Part shown: positions 7,406 to 15,723 of the stretch, one piece after another
Layout of the letters: each line of letters opens with the position of its first letter
Numbering within the stretch: position 1 is the stretch's first letter
Made by a program: the position numbers and the translations under genes
Notes under the pieces: generated by a model
Told to the model about the DNA's origin: nothing
The model's database searches: none
Seen by the model: the letters and a program-made list of their open reading frames with translations, nothing else
Assembly (NCBI GenBank): GCA_035606915.1
Contig: DATNDU010000128.1
Span: 1 to 22,695, forward strand
Length of the DNA: 22,695 nucleotides
Origin: Roseiarcus sp035606915
Lineage (GTDB): Bacteria > Pseudomonadota > Alphaproteobacteria > Rhizobiales > Beijerinckiaceae
Direction of reading: 5' to 3'

Positions 7406-7897
7406 ATGAATCTTGCGATCTCGGCGACGTTAAACGGCGTCCGACGCGACGTCGTTTTCGACGACCCCCGCGTGACGCTGCTCGACCTGCTGCGCGAGCG
7501 CCTCGGGTTAACTGGCGCGAAGAAAGGCTGCGACCGCGGCCAATGCGGCGCCTGCACCGTCATCCTCGACGGCCGGCGCGTCAATTCGTGTCTGGTGCTG
7601 GCGGCGACCTGCGACGGAGCCGACATTCTCACCATCGAGGGCCTCGCGCGCGGCGAGACCCTGAGCGCCGTGCAGGCGGCGTTCATCGAACACGACGCGC
7701 TGCAATGCGGCTTCTGCACACCAGGCCAGATCATGAGCGCCACCGCCTTCCTCAGCGAGGGCGGCGACTGGCGCGACCCGGAGGCGATCCGCGAGGGCCT
7801 GAGCGGCAATCTCTGCCGGTGCAGCGCCTACGCCGGCATCGTCGAGGCCGTGCAAGCGGCGGGGCGGCGGCTCGAAACCCGAAAGGACGCGGCATGA
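7406..7897 (+). CDS. molybdenum hydroxylase small [2Fe-2S] subunit (PaoA/YagT-like)
   Basis: Electron-transfer subunit of an aldehyde- or xanthine-type molybdenum hydroxylase; it carries two [2Fe-2S] clusters between the molybdenum cofactor and FAD. The plant-type ferredoxin domain shows GCDRGQCGACTVILDG with Cys42, 47, 50 and 62. The second, four-helix domain shows CGFC (Cys101, Cys104) and CRC (Cys137, Cys139). At 163 residues it has the size of cytoplasmic family members. E. coli PaoA has a long Tat signal peptide, and none is present here: ATG at 7406 has GGAG 6 bases upstream and the ferredoxin fold begins within a few residues. The complex is therefore probably cytoplasmic. The stop overlaps the next start as ATGA. 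Divergent TetR gene upstream. Confidence 0.92.
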   Translation: MNLAISATLNGVRRDVVFDDPRVTLLDLLRERLGLTGAKKGCDRGQCGACTVILDGRRVNSCLVLAATCDGADILTIEGLARGETLSAVQAAFIEHDALQCGFCTPGQIMSATAFLSEGGDWRDPEAIREGLSGNLCRCSAYAGIVEAVQAAGRRLETRKDAA

Positions 7898-8913
7898 ATT
7901 CGTTCGAATACATCGAGCCGCGCACGCTCGACGAGGCGCTGGCGGCGGGCGGGGCGGCGGGCGCGGTCTATCTGGCCGGCGGCACCAATCTCGTCGATCT
8001 CATGAAGGCGGGCGTCGCACGGCCGGCGCGGCTCGTCCATATCGGCCGCCTCGAAGGGCTCGACCGCATCGAGACGCTGCCCGGCGGCGGCCTTCGCATC
8101 GGCGCGCTGGTGCGCAACGCCGATCTGGCGGCGCTCGCCGAGCGCTACCCGCTGTTGGTCGAGGCGACGCTCTCCGGCGCCTCGGCGCAGTTGCGCAACG
8201 CCGCGACGCTCGGCGGCAACCTGATGCAGCGGCCGCGCTGCGGCTATTTCTTCGACCCCGCCAGCGCCTGCAACAAGCGTCAGCCCGGCGCCGGTTGCGA
8301 CATGATCGGCGGCGAATCGCGCGGCGCGGCGATCCTCGGCGCCAGCCCGTCCTGCGTCGCCACCCACCCTTCCGACCTCGCCGTGGCGCTGCTGGCGCTC
8401 GACGCGGTGGTCGAGATCGCCGGGCCTGCGGGTCGACGCGAAATGCCGGTCGACGCCTTCTACCGCCTGCCCGGCGACGAACCGCAACGCGAGACCGAAC
8501 TGGCGGCCGGCGAACTGATCGTCGCGGCGCGGTTGCCGGCTTCTGAATTCGCCGGCCATTGCCGCTACGTGAAGGCGCGCGACCGCGTCTCCTTCGCCTT
8601 CGCGCTGGCTTCCGCCGCAGCGGCGCTCAGGCTCGACGGCGGGGTTATCGTCGAGGCGCGGCTGGCGCTCGGCGGCGTCGCGCCGAAGCCGTGGCGGGCG
8701 CGCGAAGCGGAAGCGGCTTTGCAAGGCGCGAAACCGTCTGACGAGACTTTCGCCAAGGCCGCCGCGATTGCCCTCGCCGGGGCGGCGCCCGTCGGCGACA
8801 ACGCCTTCAAGATCGAACTGGCGCGCCGGGTCGCGGCGCGCGCGCTGAAACTCGCGGCGGCGGGAACCCGCATCCCCGCTCTGCCCGCCTCGCCCTTCGG
8901 AGCCGCCCGATGA
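7894..8913 (+). CDS. molybdenum hydroxylase FAD subunit with extra Cys cluster (PaoB/YagS-like)
   Basis: FAD-binding subunit (339 residues) that passes electrons from the [2Fe-2S] subunit to the final acceptor. The FAD site shows AVYLAGGTNLVDLMKAG near the N terminus and the loop ASAQLRNAATLGGNLMQRPR (about 97-115). Immediately after it lies an insertion with four cysteines, Cys116, Cys126, Cys135 and Cys154 (spacing C-x9-C-x8-C-x18-C), containing CNKRQPGAGC. The same insertion in E. coli PaoB binds an additional [4Fe-4S] cluster and is absent from ordinary xanthine dehydrogenases, so this operon belongs to the PaoABC branch. The ATG overlaps the stop of the upstream gene (ATGA) and its own stop overlaps the next start the same way, giving tight coupling for 1:1:1 assembly. 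Confidence 0.92.
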   Translation: MNSFEYIEPRTLDEALAAGGAAGAVYLAGGTNLVDLMKAGVARPARLVHIGRLEGLDRIETLPGGGLRIGALVRNADLAALAERYPLLVEATLSGASAQLRNAATLGGNLMQRPRCGYFFDPASACNKRQPGAGCDMIGGESRGAAILGASPSCVATHPSDLAVALLALDAVVEIAGPAGRREMPVDAFYRLPGDEPQRETELAAGELIVAARLPASEFAGHCRYVKARDRVSFAFALASAAAALRLDGGVIVEARLALGGVAPKPWRAREAEAALQGAKPSDETFAKAAAIALAGAAPVGDNAFKIELARRVAARALKLAAAGTRIPALPASPFGAAR

Positions 8914-11162
8914 TCGACGTCGCCCTTTCGCACGACCCCGCCCGCGCCCGCCACGGCTCCAACGCCGGCCAGCCGGCGACCCGCCTCGACGGGCCGCTGA
9001 AAGTGACGGGCCGCGCCGCCTACGCCGCCGATCAGCGCCCCGAGGGCCTGCTGCACGCCGCGCTGGCGGTCTCCACCATCGCCCGCGGCCGCGTCGTCTC
9101 GCTCGACGTCGCGGCGGCGAAGGCCCATCCCGGCGTCGTCGAGGTGATGACGCCCGCCAACAAGCCGCCGATTTTCGTCGATCCCGACCTCCACGACCAG
9201 CCGTTCAACTTCTGCTTCCAGGCGCTGCAAAACGATCGCGTGGTCTACGCAGGCCAGCCGATCGCCGTCGTCATCGCGCAGACGCTGGAGGCGGCGAGCG
9301 AGGGCGCGGCGCGGCTGACGGCCGTTTACGAGACTGAACCAGCGCGCACGCATCTCGACGCCGCCGACAGCTATACGCCGCCCTATGTCGGCGTCGGCCA
9401 TCCCGCCATTGTTGAAAAGGGCGACGTCGAGGCCGGGCTCAAGTCCGCCGCGCTGACCATCGATGTCACCTACGAGACGCCGTGGCAATTCCACAACGCC
9501 ATGGAGCCGCACGCCATCGTCGCCGCTTTCGACGGCGGCCGGCTCGTCGTCGACACCCCAACCCAGGGAATGGCGATGACGCGGGCGCGGCTGGCGCAGA
9601 TTTTCGGATTGCCGCCGGCCGAGGTGCTGGTGCGCAGCCCCTTCATCGGCGGCGGCTTCGGCGGCAAGGGGCTGCTGACCGGCCCGATCGTGCTCGGCGT
9701 GATGGCGGCGAAGTTGACCGGGCGTCCGGTCAAGCTGGTCGCCACCCGCGCGCAACTTTACGGCCCCTTCGGCCATCGCTCGCCGACGCGCCAGCGGCTG
9801 CGCCTTGGCGTTGACGGCGACGGCCGGCTGACCGCGCTCGCCCACCACGCCAAGATCGCCACTTCTAGCTTCGATGCGTTCTACGAGCCCTCGGCGGACG
9901 CCTCGCACACGCTCTATGCGAGCCCGGCGATCCGCACCTCGCATGAGGCGGTGCGGCTCGACACCGGCACGCCGCTGTTCATGCGCGCGCCCGGCGAGGC
10001 CTCGGGCTCGATCGCGCTCGAAAGCGCCATCGACGAGATGGCGGCGGCGGCGGGCATCGACCCGCTGCAATTCCGCCTCCTCAATTACGCCGAGACCGAG
10101 CCGATCTCCGGCAAACCGTTCTCCTCCAAGGCGCTGCGCGAATGTTTCACCGAAGGCGCGAAGGCGTTCGGCTGGCAGGGACGGCCGCTTCAGCCCCGCC
10201 AGATGCGCGACAAGGACGGGCTTTTGGTCGGCTGGGGCGTCGGCGTCGCCACCTTCCCGGCATTGATGTTCCAGGGCGCGGCGCGCGCCGTCCTCAAGGC
10301 CGACGGAACCGGCGCAGTCGAGGCCACCGCCCACGACATGGGCCAGGGCGCACTGACGGCGTTGGCCCAGATCGGCGCCGATGCGCTGGCGCTGCCGCTG
10401 GAAAAATTCGAACTGCGCTCCGGGACCTCCGATTTCCCCGACGCCGGGCTCGCCGGCGGCTCCGCCCATACGGCGACGGCGGGCCTCGCCATCCACAACG
10501 CCGGCGCCGATGCGCTGGCCAAGCTCGCCGAGATTGCGACCCGAGACCCGCAATCGCCGCTCTATGGCGCCGGCAACGCCGGCCTTTTCGCCCGCGATGG
10601 CCGCCTCGTGCGTCGCGACGACGAGACCCGTGGCGAGCCCTTCGCCGCCATCCTCGCCCGCGCCGGCCTCGCCGAGATCGTCGGCGAGGGCGCCGGCGCG
10701 ACCGACCCGGCGGCGCAGAAGCAATACGCCATGCACGCCCACGGCGCGGTGTTCGCCGAGGTGAAGGTCGATCCCGAGCTTGGCATGGTGCGCGCCAGCC
10801 GCCTCGTCGGCGCCTTCGCGGCGGGGCGGATCATCAATCCGCGGCTGGCCAAGAGCCAGTATCTCGGCGGCATGATCTGGGGCTTGTCGTTCGCGCTGCA
10901 CGAGGAGGCGATCTTCGACCGGCGCACCGGGCGCATCGTCAACGCCAATTTCGGTGAATATTACGTGCCGACCAACGCCGACGTGCCGGCGATGCAGGCC
11001 ATTCTGGTCGAGGAGCACGACCGCTTCGTCAATGCGCTGGGCATCAAAGGCGTCGGCGAGATCGGCGTCACCGGCTCGGCGGGCGCGGTCGCCAACGCGG
11101 TCTGGCACGCAACGGGCGTCAGGCCCCGCCGCTTCCCGATCCGGCCCGAGGCGCTGATGTAA
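8910..11162 (+). CDS. molybdenum hydroxylase large, molybdopterin-binding subunit (PaoC/YagR-like)
   Basis: Catalytic subunit (750 residues) holding the molybdenum cofactor, probably as MCD in the PaoC group, and oxidising an aldehyde or N-heterocycle. The opening LDGPLKVTGRAAYAAD marks the start of the a/b hammerhead domain. VRSPFIGGGFGGKG (about 243-256) is the cofactor-contact glycine stretch, FMRAPGEASGSIALES follows in the centre, and GIKGVGEIGVTGSAGA near the C terminus contains the catalytic base Glu717. Length matches PaoC (about 730) better than xanthine dehydrogenase subunits. Its start overlaps the FAD subunit stop as ATGA. No XdhC/PaoD-type cofactor chaperone lies in the window, so maturation must use one encoded elsewhere. 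Substrate is not predictable from sequence; aldehyde oxidation is the default inference. Confidence 0.93.
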   Translation: MIDVALSHDPARARHGSNAGQPATRLDGPLKVTGRAAYAADQRPEGLLHAALAVSTIARGRVVSLDVAAAKAHPGVVEVMTPANKPPIFVDPDLHDQPFNFCFQALQNDRVVYAGQPIAVVIAQTLEAASEGAARLTAVYETEPARTHLDAADSYTPPYVGVGHPAIVEKGDVEAGLKSAALTIDVTYETPWQFHNAMEPHAIVAAFDGGRLVVDTPTQGMAMTRARLAQIFGLPPAEVLVRSPFIGGGFGGKGLLTGPIVLGVMAAKLTGRPVKLVATRAQLYGPFGHRSPTRQRLRLGVDGDGRLTALAHHAKIATSSFDAFYEPSADASHTLYASPAIRTSHEAVRLDTGTPLFMRAPGEASGSIALESAIDEMAAAAGIDPLQFRLLNYAETEPISGKPFSSKALRECFTEGAKAFGWQGRPLQPRQMRDKDGLLVGWGVGVATFPALMFQGAARAVLKADGTGAVEATAHDMGQGALTALAQIGADALALPLEKFELRSGTSDFPDAGLAGGSAHTATAGLAIHNAGADALAKLAEIATRDPQSPLYGAGNAGLFARDGRLVRRDDETRGEPFAAILARAGLAEIVGEGAGATDPAAQKQYAMHAHGAVFAEVKVDPELGMVRASRLVGAFAAGRIINPRLAKSQYLGGMIWGLSFALHEEAIFDRRTGRIVNANFGEYYVPTNADVPAMQAILVEEHDRFVNALGIKGVGEIGVTGSAGAVANAVWHATGVRPRRFPIRPEALM

Positions 11163-11164
11163 TC

Positions 11165-11196
11165 ATACGGCTTTCGGCTGATTGGCTCGTATTTTT
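11165..11196 (+). terminator. weak possible terminator after the molybdenum hydroxylase operon
   Basis: ATACG (11165-11169) pairs with CGTAT (11188-11192) and is followed by a T run (11192-11196), just after the stop codon at 11162. The stem is short and the loop is 18 bases, so this is a low-confidence call. The rest of 11163-11281, between the two converging operons, holds nothing else I can name. Confidence 0.25.
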
Positions 11197-11281
11197 GGGT
11201 TTTGGGTCACCCGTTAAATCTGGTGCGGGACTCAAGGGTTGGGCGGTCTTCGGCAAGCGCCGCGGGCCGCTTTGCCCAGCT

Positions 11282-12046
11282 TCACCAACACTCAAACCCG
11301 CCGTCGACGAGCAGATCGACGCCAGTCACGAAAGACGCCGCGGGGCTTAGCAGGAAGACCGCGGGACCGACTATCTCGTCGACCGTCGCCATGCGGCCGA
11401 GCGGCGTCTCGCGTTCGAAGATCTTGCGTTGCTCGGCGACTTCAGGGCGCAAATTCATCGGCGTCAGCGTGTAGCCGGGGCTGATCGCATTGACGCGGAT
11501 GCCACGTCCGACCCACTCCATGGCAAGGCTTTTCGAGAGGTGGATGACGCCGGCCTTCGAGGCGTTGTAATGCGCCTGGGTCAGGCCGCGATTGACAATC
11601 GTTCCGGACATCGAGGCGATATTGACGATCGCGCCGCGTCCGCGCGCAAGCATGGCGCGACCTTCCGCCTGACAGGACAGGAACACGCCGGTCAGATTGA
11701 CATCTATCATCTTGCGCCACTGATCGAGCGGCATTTCCTCCGCCGGCCGGGCGTTGGCGATGCCGGCGCAATTGACGGCGAGGGTGAGCGCGCCGAGCGC
11801 CTGCTCTGTTTTGGTCACCGCGCTCGCCAACGCTTCGGCGTCGGTGACGTCGCCGGTGATCGTGACCGACCGGCGCCCCTTGCCGGCCACCGCTTTCGCC
11901 GTGTCTTCGAGCCCCTTGCCGGCACCAAGGTCGAACAAGGCGACGTCGGCGCCGGCTTGCGCGAGACCAATCGCGATCGCCTGGCCGATGCCGCTGCCTG
12001 CGCCAGTGACGAAAGCGATTTCATTGTCGAGACCGAACATATTCAC
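11282..12046 (-). CDS. SDR-family NAD(P)-dependent dehydrogenase, last gene of the sugar operon
   Basis: A 254-residue classical short-chain dehydrogenase. It has the cofactor motif TGAGSGIG (residues 14-21), the VNCAG stabilising motif (91-95), and the catalytic Ser147, Tyr160 and Lys164 (YNASK) at standard spacing. The tail ends VDGGFECW. Asp39 in ALFDL after the second strand suggests preference for NAD over NADP. It is the last gene of the minus-strand operon, 26 bases after the ABC ATPase. In such a setting an SDR normally oxidises a polyol to a ketose or interconverts a sugar. GTG at 12046 has AGGAG 8 bases upstream; the in-frame ATG at 12040 is too far from it. Substrate unknown; a second SDR stands at the other end of the cluster. 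Confidence 0.88.
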   Translation of the reverse strand: MNMFGLDNEIAFVTGAGSGIGQAIAIGLAQAGADVALFDLGAGKGLEDTAKAVAGKGRRSVTITGDVTDAEALASAVTKTEQALGALTLAVNCAGIANARPAEEMPLDQWRKMIDVNLTGVFLSCQAEGRAMLARGRGAIVNIASMSGTIVNRGLTQAHYNASKAGVIHLSKSLAMEWVGRGIRVNAISPGYTLTPMNLRPEVAEQRKIFERETPLGRMATVDEIVGPAVFLLSPAASFVTGVDLLVDGGFECW

Positions 12047-12072
12047 TGCAACGTCTCCTTCATCAACAGGGT

Positions 12073-13575
12073 TCAGAGGGTCGCGAGCTCCATCACCGCG
12101 ACGCGGCCGGCGGCCGCGCGATCGAGAACGCCGCGGTTGACGCCGCGACTCAGCGCCATCACGCGATGCGAGAGCCCCAGCACTTCGTCGAGGTCGGAGC
12201 TGACGACAATCACCGCCAAGCCTTCGCGGGCAAGCTCGGCGACAATATCGTAGATGGCGGCGCGCGCGCCGACGTCGATGCCGCGCGTTGGCTCGTCGAG
12301 GATCACCACCTTAGGCGCGCGCAGGATGCTCTTGGCGATCACCACCTTCTGCTGGTTGCCGCCGGAGAGCGTGCCAACCGGTTGATCGGCGGCGCCCTTG
12401 ATAAGAAAGCGCGCGATGCCGCGACCGGCGAAAGCGCGCACGCGACCGCTGGTGATCCAGCCGGAGGGCGCGACGCGCGGATAGTTGCCGAGCGCCAGGT
12501 TCTCGCCGATCGTCTGCGATAGAATGAGCCCCTGCGCCTTGCGATCCTCGGGCACCAGCACCACGCCATGCGCCAGCGCGTCGGCCGGTCCATGGAGCCG
12601 AACAACTTCACCGTTGACCCTGACCGAACCGGCGGAGATGGGGTCGACGCCGGCGATGGCGCGCATGAGTTCGGTGCGCCCGGCGCCGACAATGCCGGCG
12701 ACGCCGAACACCTCGCCCGGCCTGACCGAAAAGCTCACGTCGGAAAAGGCGCCTTCAGCACTGGTCAGACCCTGCACTTCGATCAACGGCGCGGCCTCTG
12801 GGTCGGGCGGCGGGATGGTCGGGAACATGCGGTCGAGCGGCCGGCCGACCATGTCTTCAATCAATATTTTGGTTGGAACTTGCGCCGTCTCGTGCGTTCG
12901 CACAAGCTTGCCATCGCGCAGCACCGCGATGCGGTCGGCGATACGGGCGATCTCGTCGAGGCGATGACTGATATAAACGAAGCTGACGCCTTCTTGCTTC
13001 AGGCGACCGATCTGTTCGAACAACCGCGCCGTCTCCTCGGCGCCGAGGGCTGCGGTCGGCTCATCGAAAATGAGCAGCCGCGCGCTCTGCGTCAGCGCTT
13101 TGGCGATCTCCACCTGTTGCTGCGCCGCGACGCGCAGGTTGCCCACCAGGGTCGTCGGCGAGACGTCGAGGCCGAGACGATGCAGTTGCTCGGCGGCGCG
13201 CACATTCATCGTTTGACGATCGATTCTGCCATGACGAACCGGCAGGCGACCAACGAAGACGTTCTCGGCGATCGAGAGATCCTTTAGCAGCCGCATCTCC
13301 TGATGGATGAGGCCGATGCCGGCAGAGAGCGCATCGCCGGGGGTGTGCGGCGCGTAAGGCCGACCGCGCCAGGTCATGGTTCCCGTGGTTGGTTTGACGA
13401 CCCCAGCCACAATCGAGGACAGCGTCGACTTTCCGGCGCCGTTCTCGCCTAGCAAGGCAAGCACTTCGCCGGGACTTACGTCGAGTGTGACGTCGCTGAG
13501 CACGAGGTTGGGGCCATAGCGCTTGCCGATGTCGCGGAGCGACAGGCCGGCGTCGGATGCAGCGGATGCGGTCAT
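12073..13575 (-). CDS. sugar ABC transporter ATP-binding protein (RbsA/XylG type, two ATPase domains)
   Basis: Energises import through the permease encoded two genes upstream. The 500-residue protein has the tandem ATPase layout of the carbohydrate-uptake CUT2 class. Domain 1 has Walker A GENGAGKST (about 43-51), a CUT2-type signature VAAQQQVEIAKAL and Walker B LLIFDEPTAAL. Domain 2 has a degenerate Walker A (GIVGAGRTE), a full signature LSGGNQQKV and VVILDEPTRGIDVGAR. One intact and one degenerate ATP site is normal for the class. ATG at 13575 is the only sensible start because the MTASAASDAGLSLRDIGKRYG opening leads directly into the first strand; upstream frame is low-complexity Arg/Ser and not ABC-like. 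The ribosome site is poor. Gap of 58 bases to the binding-protein gene and 26 to the SDR. Confidence 0.95.
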   Translation of the reverse strand: MTASAASDAGLSLRDIGKRYGPNLVLSDVTLDVSPGEVLALLGENGAGKSTLSSIVAGVVKPTTGTMTWRGRPYAPHTPGDALSAGIGLIHQEMRLLKDLSIAENVFVGRLPVRHGRIDRQTMNVRAAEQLHRLGLDVSPTTLVGNLRVAAQQQVEIAKALTQSARLLIFDEPTAALGAEETARLFEQIGRLKQEGVSFVYISHRLDEIARIADRIAVLRDGKLVRTHETAQVPTKILIEDMVGRPLDRMFPTIPPPDPEAAPLIEVQGLTSAEGAFSDVSFSVRPGEVFGVAGIVGAGRTELMRAIAGVDPISAGSVRVNGEVVRLHGPADALAHGVVLVPEDRKAQGLILSQTIGENLALGNYPRVAPSGWITSGRVRAFAGRGIARFLIKGAADQPVGTLSGGNQQKVVIAKSILRAPKVVILDEPTRGIDVGARAAIYDIVAELAREGLAVIVVSSDLDEVLGLSHRVMALSRGVNRGVLDRAAAGRVAVMELATL

Positions 13576-13633
13576 GACGAAATTGCCTAGGGGGACGGGC
13601 GGCGCGGAATGGCGCCGCCCGCCGCTGTCGTTG

Positions 13634-14569
13634 TTACGGATGCTTGGCGATGAAGGGGGCGACGTTGTCTTTGGTGGTGAGCGTCGCCGGAAGCAACTGC
13701 TCAGCCGGAACCTTCTTGCCTTCAACCAACTCGATCGCGGAATCGACCGCCAAGCGGCCCATCTTCTGCGTCTGCTGGGTCGCGGTGACGTCGAACACGC
13801 CATCCTTCATCGCCTTCAAAGCGGCGGTGTCGCCGTCAAAGCCGGCGACCCAGATCTTGTGGTCGGGATTGGCGACTTTGATCGCCTGGGCGGCGCCGAG
13901 CGCCAGCGCGTCCGCCTGGCCCCAAACGATGTCGACCTTCGGATGCGCCTGCAAGAGATCCTGCGTCAGCTTGAAGCCCTCGTCCTGATGCCAACCTTCG
14001 CTCCAGAGTTGACCCACAACCTTGATGTTGGGGAAGTCCTTGAGCGCCTCGGCGCAGCCTTTTGAGCGATCGACTTCCGGCGTCGTGCCCTTCTGGCCGT
14101 GGATAATCAGCATCTCGCCTTTGCCGCCGGCCGCCTTGGCGATCCAGGCGCAGACTTCCTTGGCGGATTCGACGCTGTTGGTGGCGATGAAGGTGTCGCC
14201 GGGGGCGCCTGCGGCGTTGCGGTCGACGTTGATGACCGGCACGCCCGCCGCATGGGCGGCCTTGACGGGAACCGCGGCCGCGGTCGCGCCGGCGGGGATG
14301 TAGATCAACGCGTCAATGTTCTGCGCCAGCAGATCCTGGACCTGGTTGACTTGCGTCGCCGCGTCGCCCTTTGCGTCGACAGTGATGACCTTGATGCCCT
14401 TCGCGGCGCCTTCGGCCTCGACGGATTCCTTGATCTGGTTGAAGAAGTTGGCCTGAAGGTTGGCGACCGCCAAGCCGATCGTCTTGGCTTCCTTGGCGTT
14501 GGCCCCGACCGCGGCGACCATCGCAGCCGCTGCGACGGCTGCAAGAAGCGAGATTTTCCCGATACCCAT
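13634..14569 (-). CDS. periplasmic sugar-binding protein of an RbsB-type ABC importer
   Basis: A 311-residue substrate-binding protein that captures a sugar or polyol in the periplasm. A Sec signal peptide is obvious (MGIGKISLLAAVAAAAMVAA, cleavage after GANA near 25). The mature part is a type I periplasmic fold: TIGLAVANLQANFFNQIKES at the first strand/helix, DALIYIPAGATAAAVPVKAA, GVPVINVDRNA, and VWGQADALALGAAQAI with VAGFDGD near the hinge. These resemble ribose- and xylose-type binding proteins of the CUT2 class, though the pocket residues cannot fix the ligand by eye. The ribosome site is very strong (TAGGAGGAAAGC before ATG), and a paired hairpin precedes the gene, both in keeping with the high expression such proteins need relative to permease and ATPase. 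Confidence 0.94.
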   Translation of the reverse strand: MGIGKISLLAAVAAAAMVAAVGANAKEAKTIGLAVANLQANFFNQIKESVEAEGAAKGIKVITVDAKGDAATQVNQVQDLLAQNIDALIYIPAGATAAAVPVKAAHAAGVPVINVDRNAAGAPGDTFIATNSVESAKEVCAWIAKAAGGKGEMLIIHGQKGTTPEVDRSKGCAEALKDFPNIKVVGQLWSEGWHQDEGFKLTQDLLQAHPKVDIVWGQADALALGAAQAIKVANPDHKIWVAGFDGDTAALKAMKDGVFDVTATQQTQKMGRLAVDSAIELVEGKKVPAEQLLPATLTTKDNVAPFIAKHP

Positions 14570-14615
14570 GCTTTCCTCCTACCCTATTGACTGACGTCCT
14601 GCGGAACCTTTCAGC

Positions 14616-14644
14616 GGGACCGTCGCTTTCGGTCCTTTCGGACC
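14616..14644 (-). repeat. alternative hairpins between permease and binding-protein genes
   Basis: In the transcript (minus strand) GGTCC-GAAA-GGACC (14644-14631) forms a 5-bp stem closed by a GNRA-type GAAA tetraloop. The same GGACC can instead extend to GGACCG (14635-14630) pairing with CGGTCC (14622-14617) across a 7-base loop. The two structures exclude each other. The element lies in the 147-base gap upstream of the binding-protein gene. REP-like repeat, mRNA-stability element or partial terminator are all possible. Confidence 0.45.
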
Positions 14645-14716
14645 TCCGAGCCGCTTCCGACTCCGGTGCGGCGCAGTCTTGTGGCGACGCGGAACGCCGC
14701 GGCGCTGAAAGGCTCC

Positions 14717-15694
14717 TCAAGCGCGCTTGGTGCGCATCGTGTCGGCGGCGACCGCAATGGCGATGACGAGGCCGATTATCACCTGCTGAACGAACGGCGA
14801 CACCTGAAGAAGGTTGAGGCCATTGCGCAGGAAGCCGATGATGAGCACGCCGACCACCGTGCCGCCGACGCCGCCGACGCCGCCCGAAAGGCTGGCGCCG
14901 CCGATCACCACGGCGGCGATCGTGTCCAACTCGTAGCCGATGCCGGAACTCGGCTGAGCGGAGTCGAGGCGGGCCGACAGGATGACGCCGGCAAAGCCCG
15001 CCGCCAAGCCGCAGAGCGTATAGACCAGCAGCGTCGCCTCGCGCACGTTGACGCCGGCGAGGCGGGCGACCTCGGGGCTGCCGCCGATGGCGTAGAGCGA
15101 GCGTCCAGCCGGGCGGAAAGTCAGCACGATCCAGGTGATGACGACGATGACAATCATCACCGCGACCGTCACGGTCAGGAAGCCGAAGTGGCGTATGATG
15201 GCGAGATTGGAGAACCAATCGGGGAACCCGACGATTTGTTCGCCATTGGTGATGATGCTCGCCAGGCCGCGCGCGATCGACATCATCGCCAGCGTGGCGA
15301 TGAAGGACGGCATGTACATCCGCGTCACCATGAGGCCCGAGACGACGCCGCAAAGCGATGAGGCGATCAGCCCGGCGACGATGGCGAGGCCGAACGGCAA
15401 GCCGAGGTGGTTGCCGACATAGCCCATCACCATGCCTGACAGAGCCAGGATAGAGCCCACGGAAAGGTCGATGCCGCCAATCAGGATGACCAGCGTCATC
15501 CCGACCGCCATCACGCCGAGCACCGTGACTTGATCGAGCACGTTGAGGAAGTTGCGCAGCGTCAGGAATGTGTCGGTCGACACCGAGAGGAAGCCGCAGA
15601 GCAAGATGAGGCCGATCAGCGGTCCCGTCGCGCCACGCAAGAAGTTGAGCGCGCCACCGCTCCTCGCCTGTATGGTCATTCCTCCGATCGTCAT
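14717..15694 (-). CDS. sugar ABC transporter permease (RbsC type)
   Basis: Inner-membrane channel subunit of the CUT2 importer, 325 residues, working as a dimer with the ATPase and the binding protein encoded downstream. It is strongly hydrophobic with eight to ten predicted spans. Landmarks are TFLTLRNFLNVLDQVTVLGV near the N terminus, MTLVILIGGIDLSVGSILAL (the conserved GGIDLSVG loop), FIATLAMMSIARGLA, LYAIGGSPEVARLAGVNV (cytoplasmic coupling loop touching the ATPase) and VVIGGASLSGGVGGVGGT. ATG at 15694 has AGGAG 6 bases upstream; the Met at residue 6 is an unsupported alternative. It follows the FGGY kinase by 29 bases. The kinase-permease-binding protein-ATPase order is unusual compared with rbsDACBK but all genes read the same way. 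Confidence 0.95.
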   Translation of the reverse strand: MTIGGMTIQARSGGALNFLRGATGPLIGLILLCGFLSVSTDTFLTLRNFLNVLDQVTVLGVMAVGMTLVILIGGIDLSVGSILALSGMVMGYVGNHLGLPFGLAIVAGLIASSLCGVVSGLMVTRMYMPSFIATLAMMSIARGLASIITNGEQIVGFPDWFSNLAIIRHFGFLTVTVAVMIVIVVITWIVLTFRPAGRSLYAIGGSPEVARLAGVNVREATLLVYTLCGLAAGFAGVILSARLDSAQPSSGIGYELDTIAAVVIGGASLSGGVGGVGGTVVGVLIIGFLRNGLNLLQVSPFVQQVIIGLVIAIAVAADTMRTKRA

Positions 15695-15723
15695 TGTTGA
15701 CTCCTGCCCTCAGATGCCGGGGG

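Noticed and set aside
8565..11108. An 847-codon open frame on the minus strand
   Set aside because: Complete shadow of the molybdopterin subunit and the end of the FAD subunit, whose motifs are unambiguous; the antisense product is Arg/Gly/Ala low complexity.
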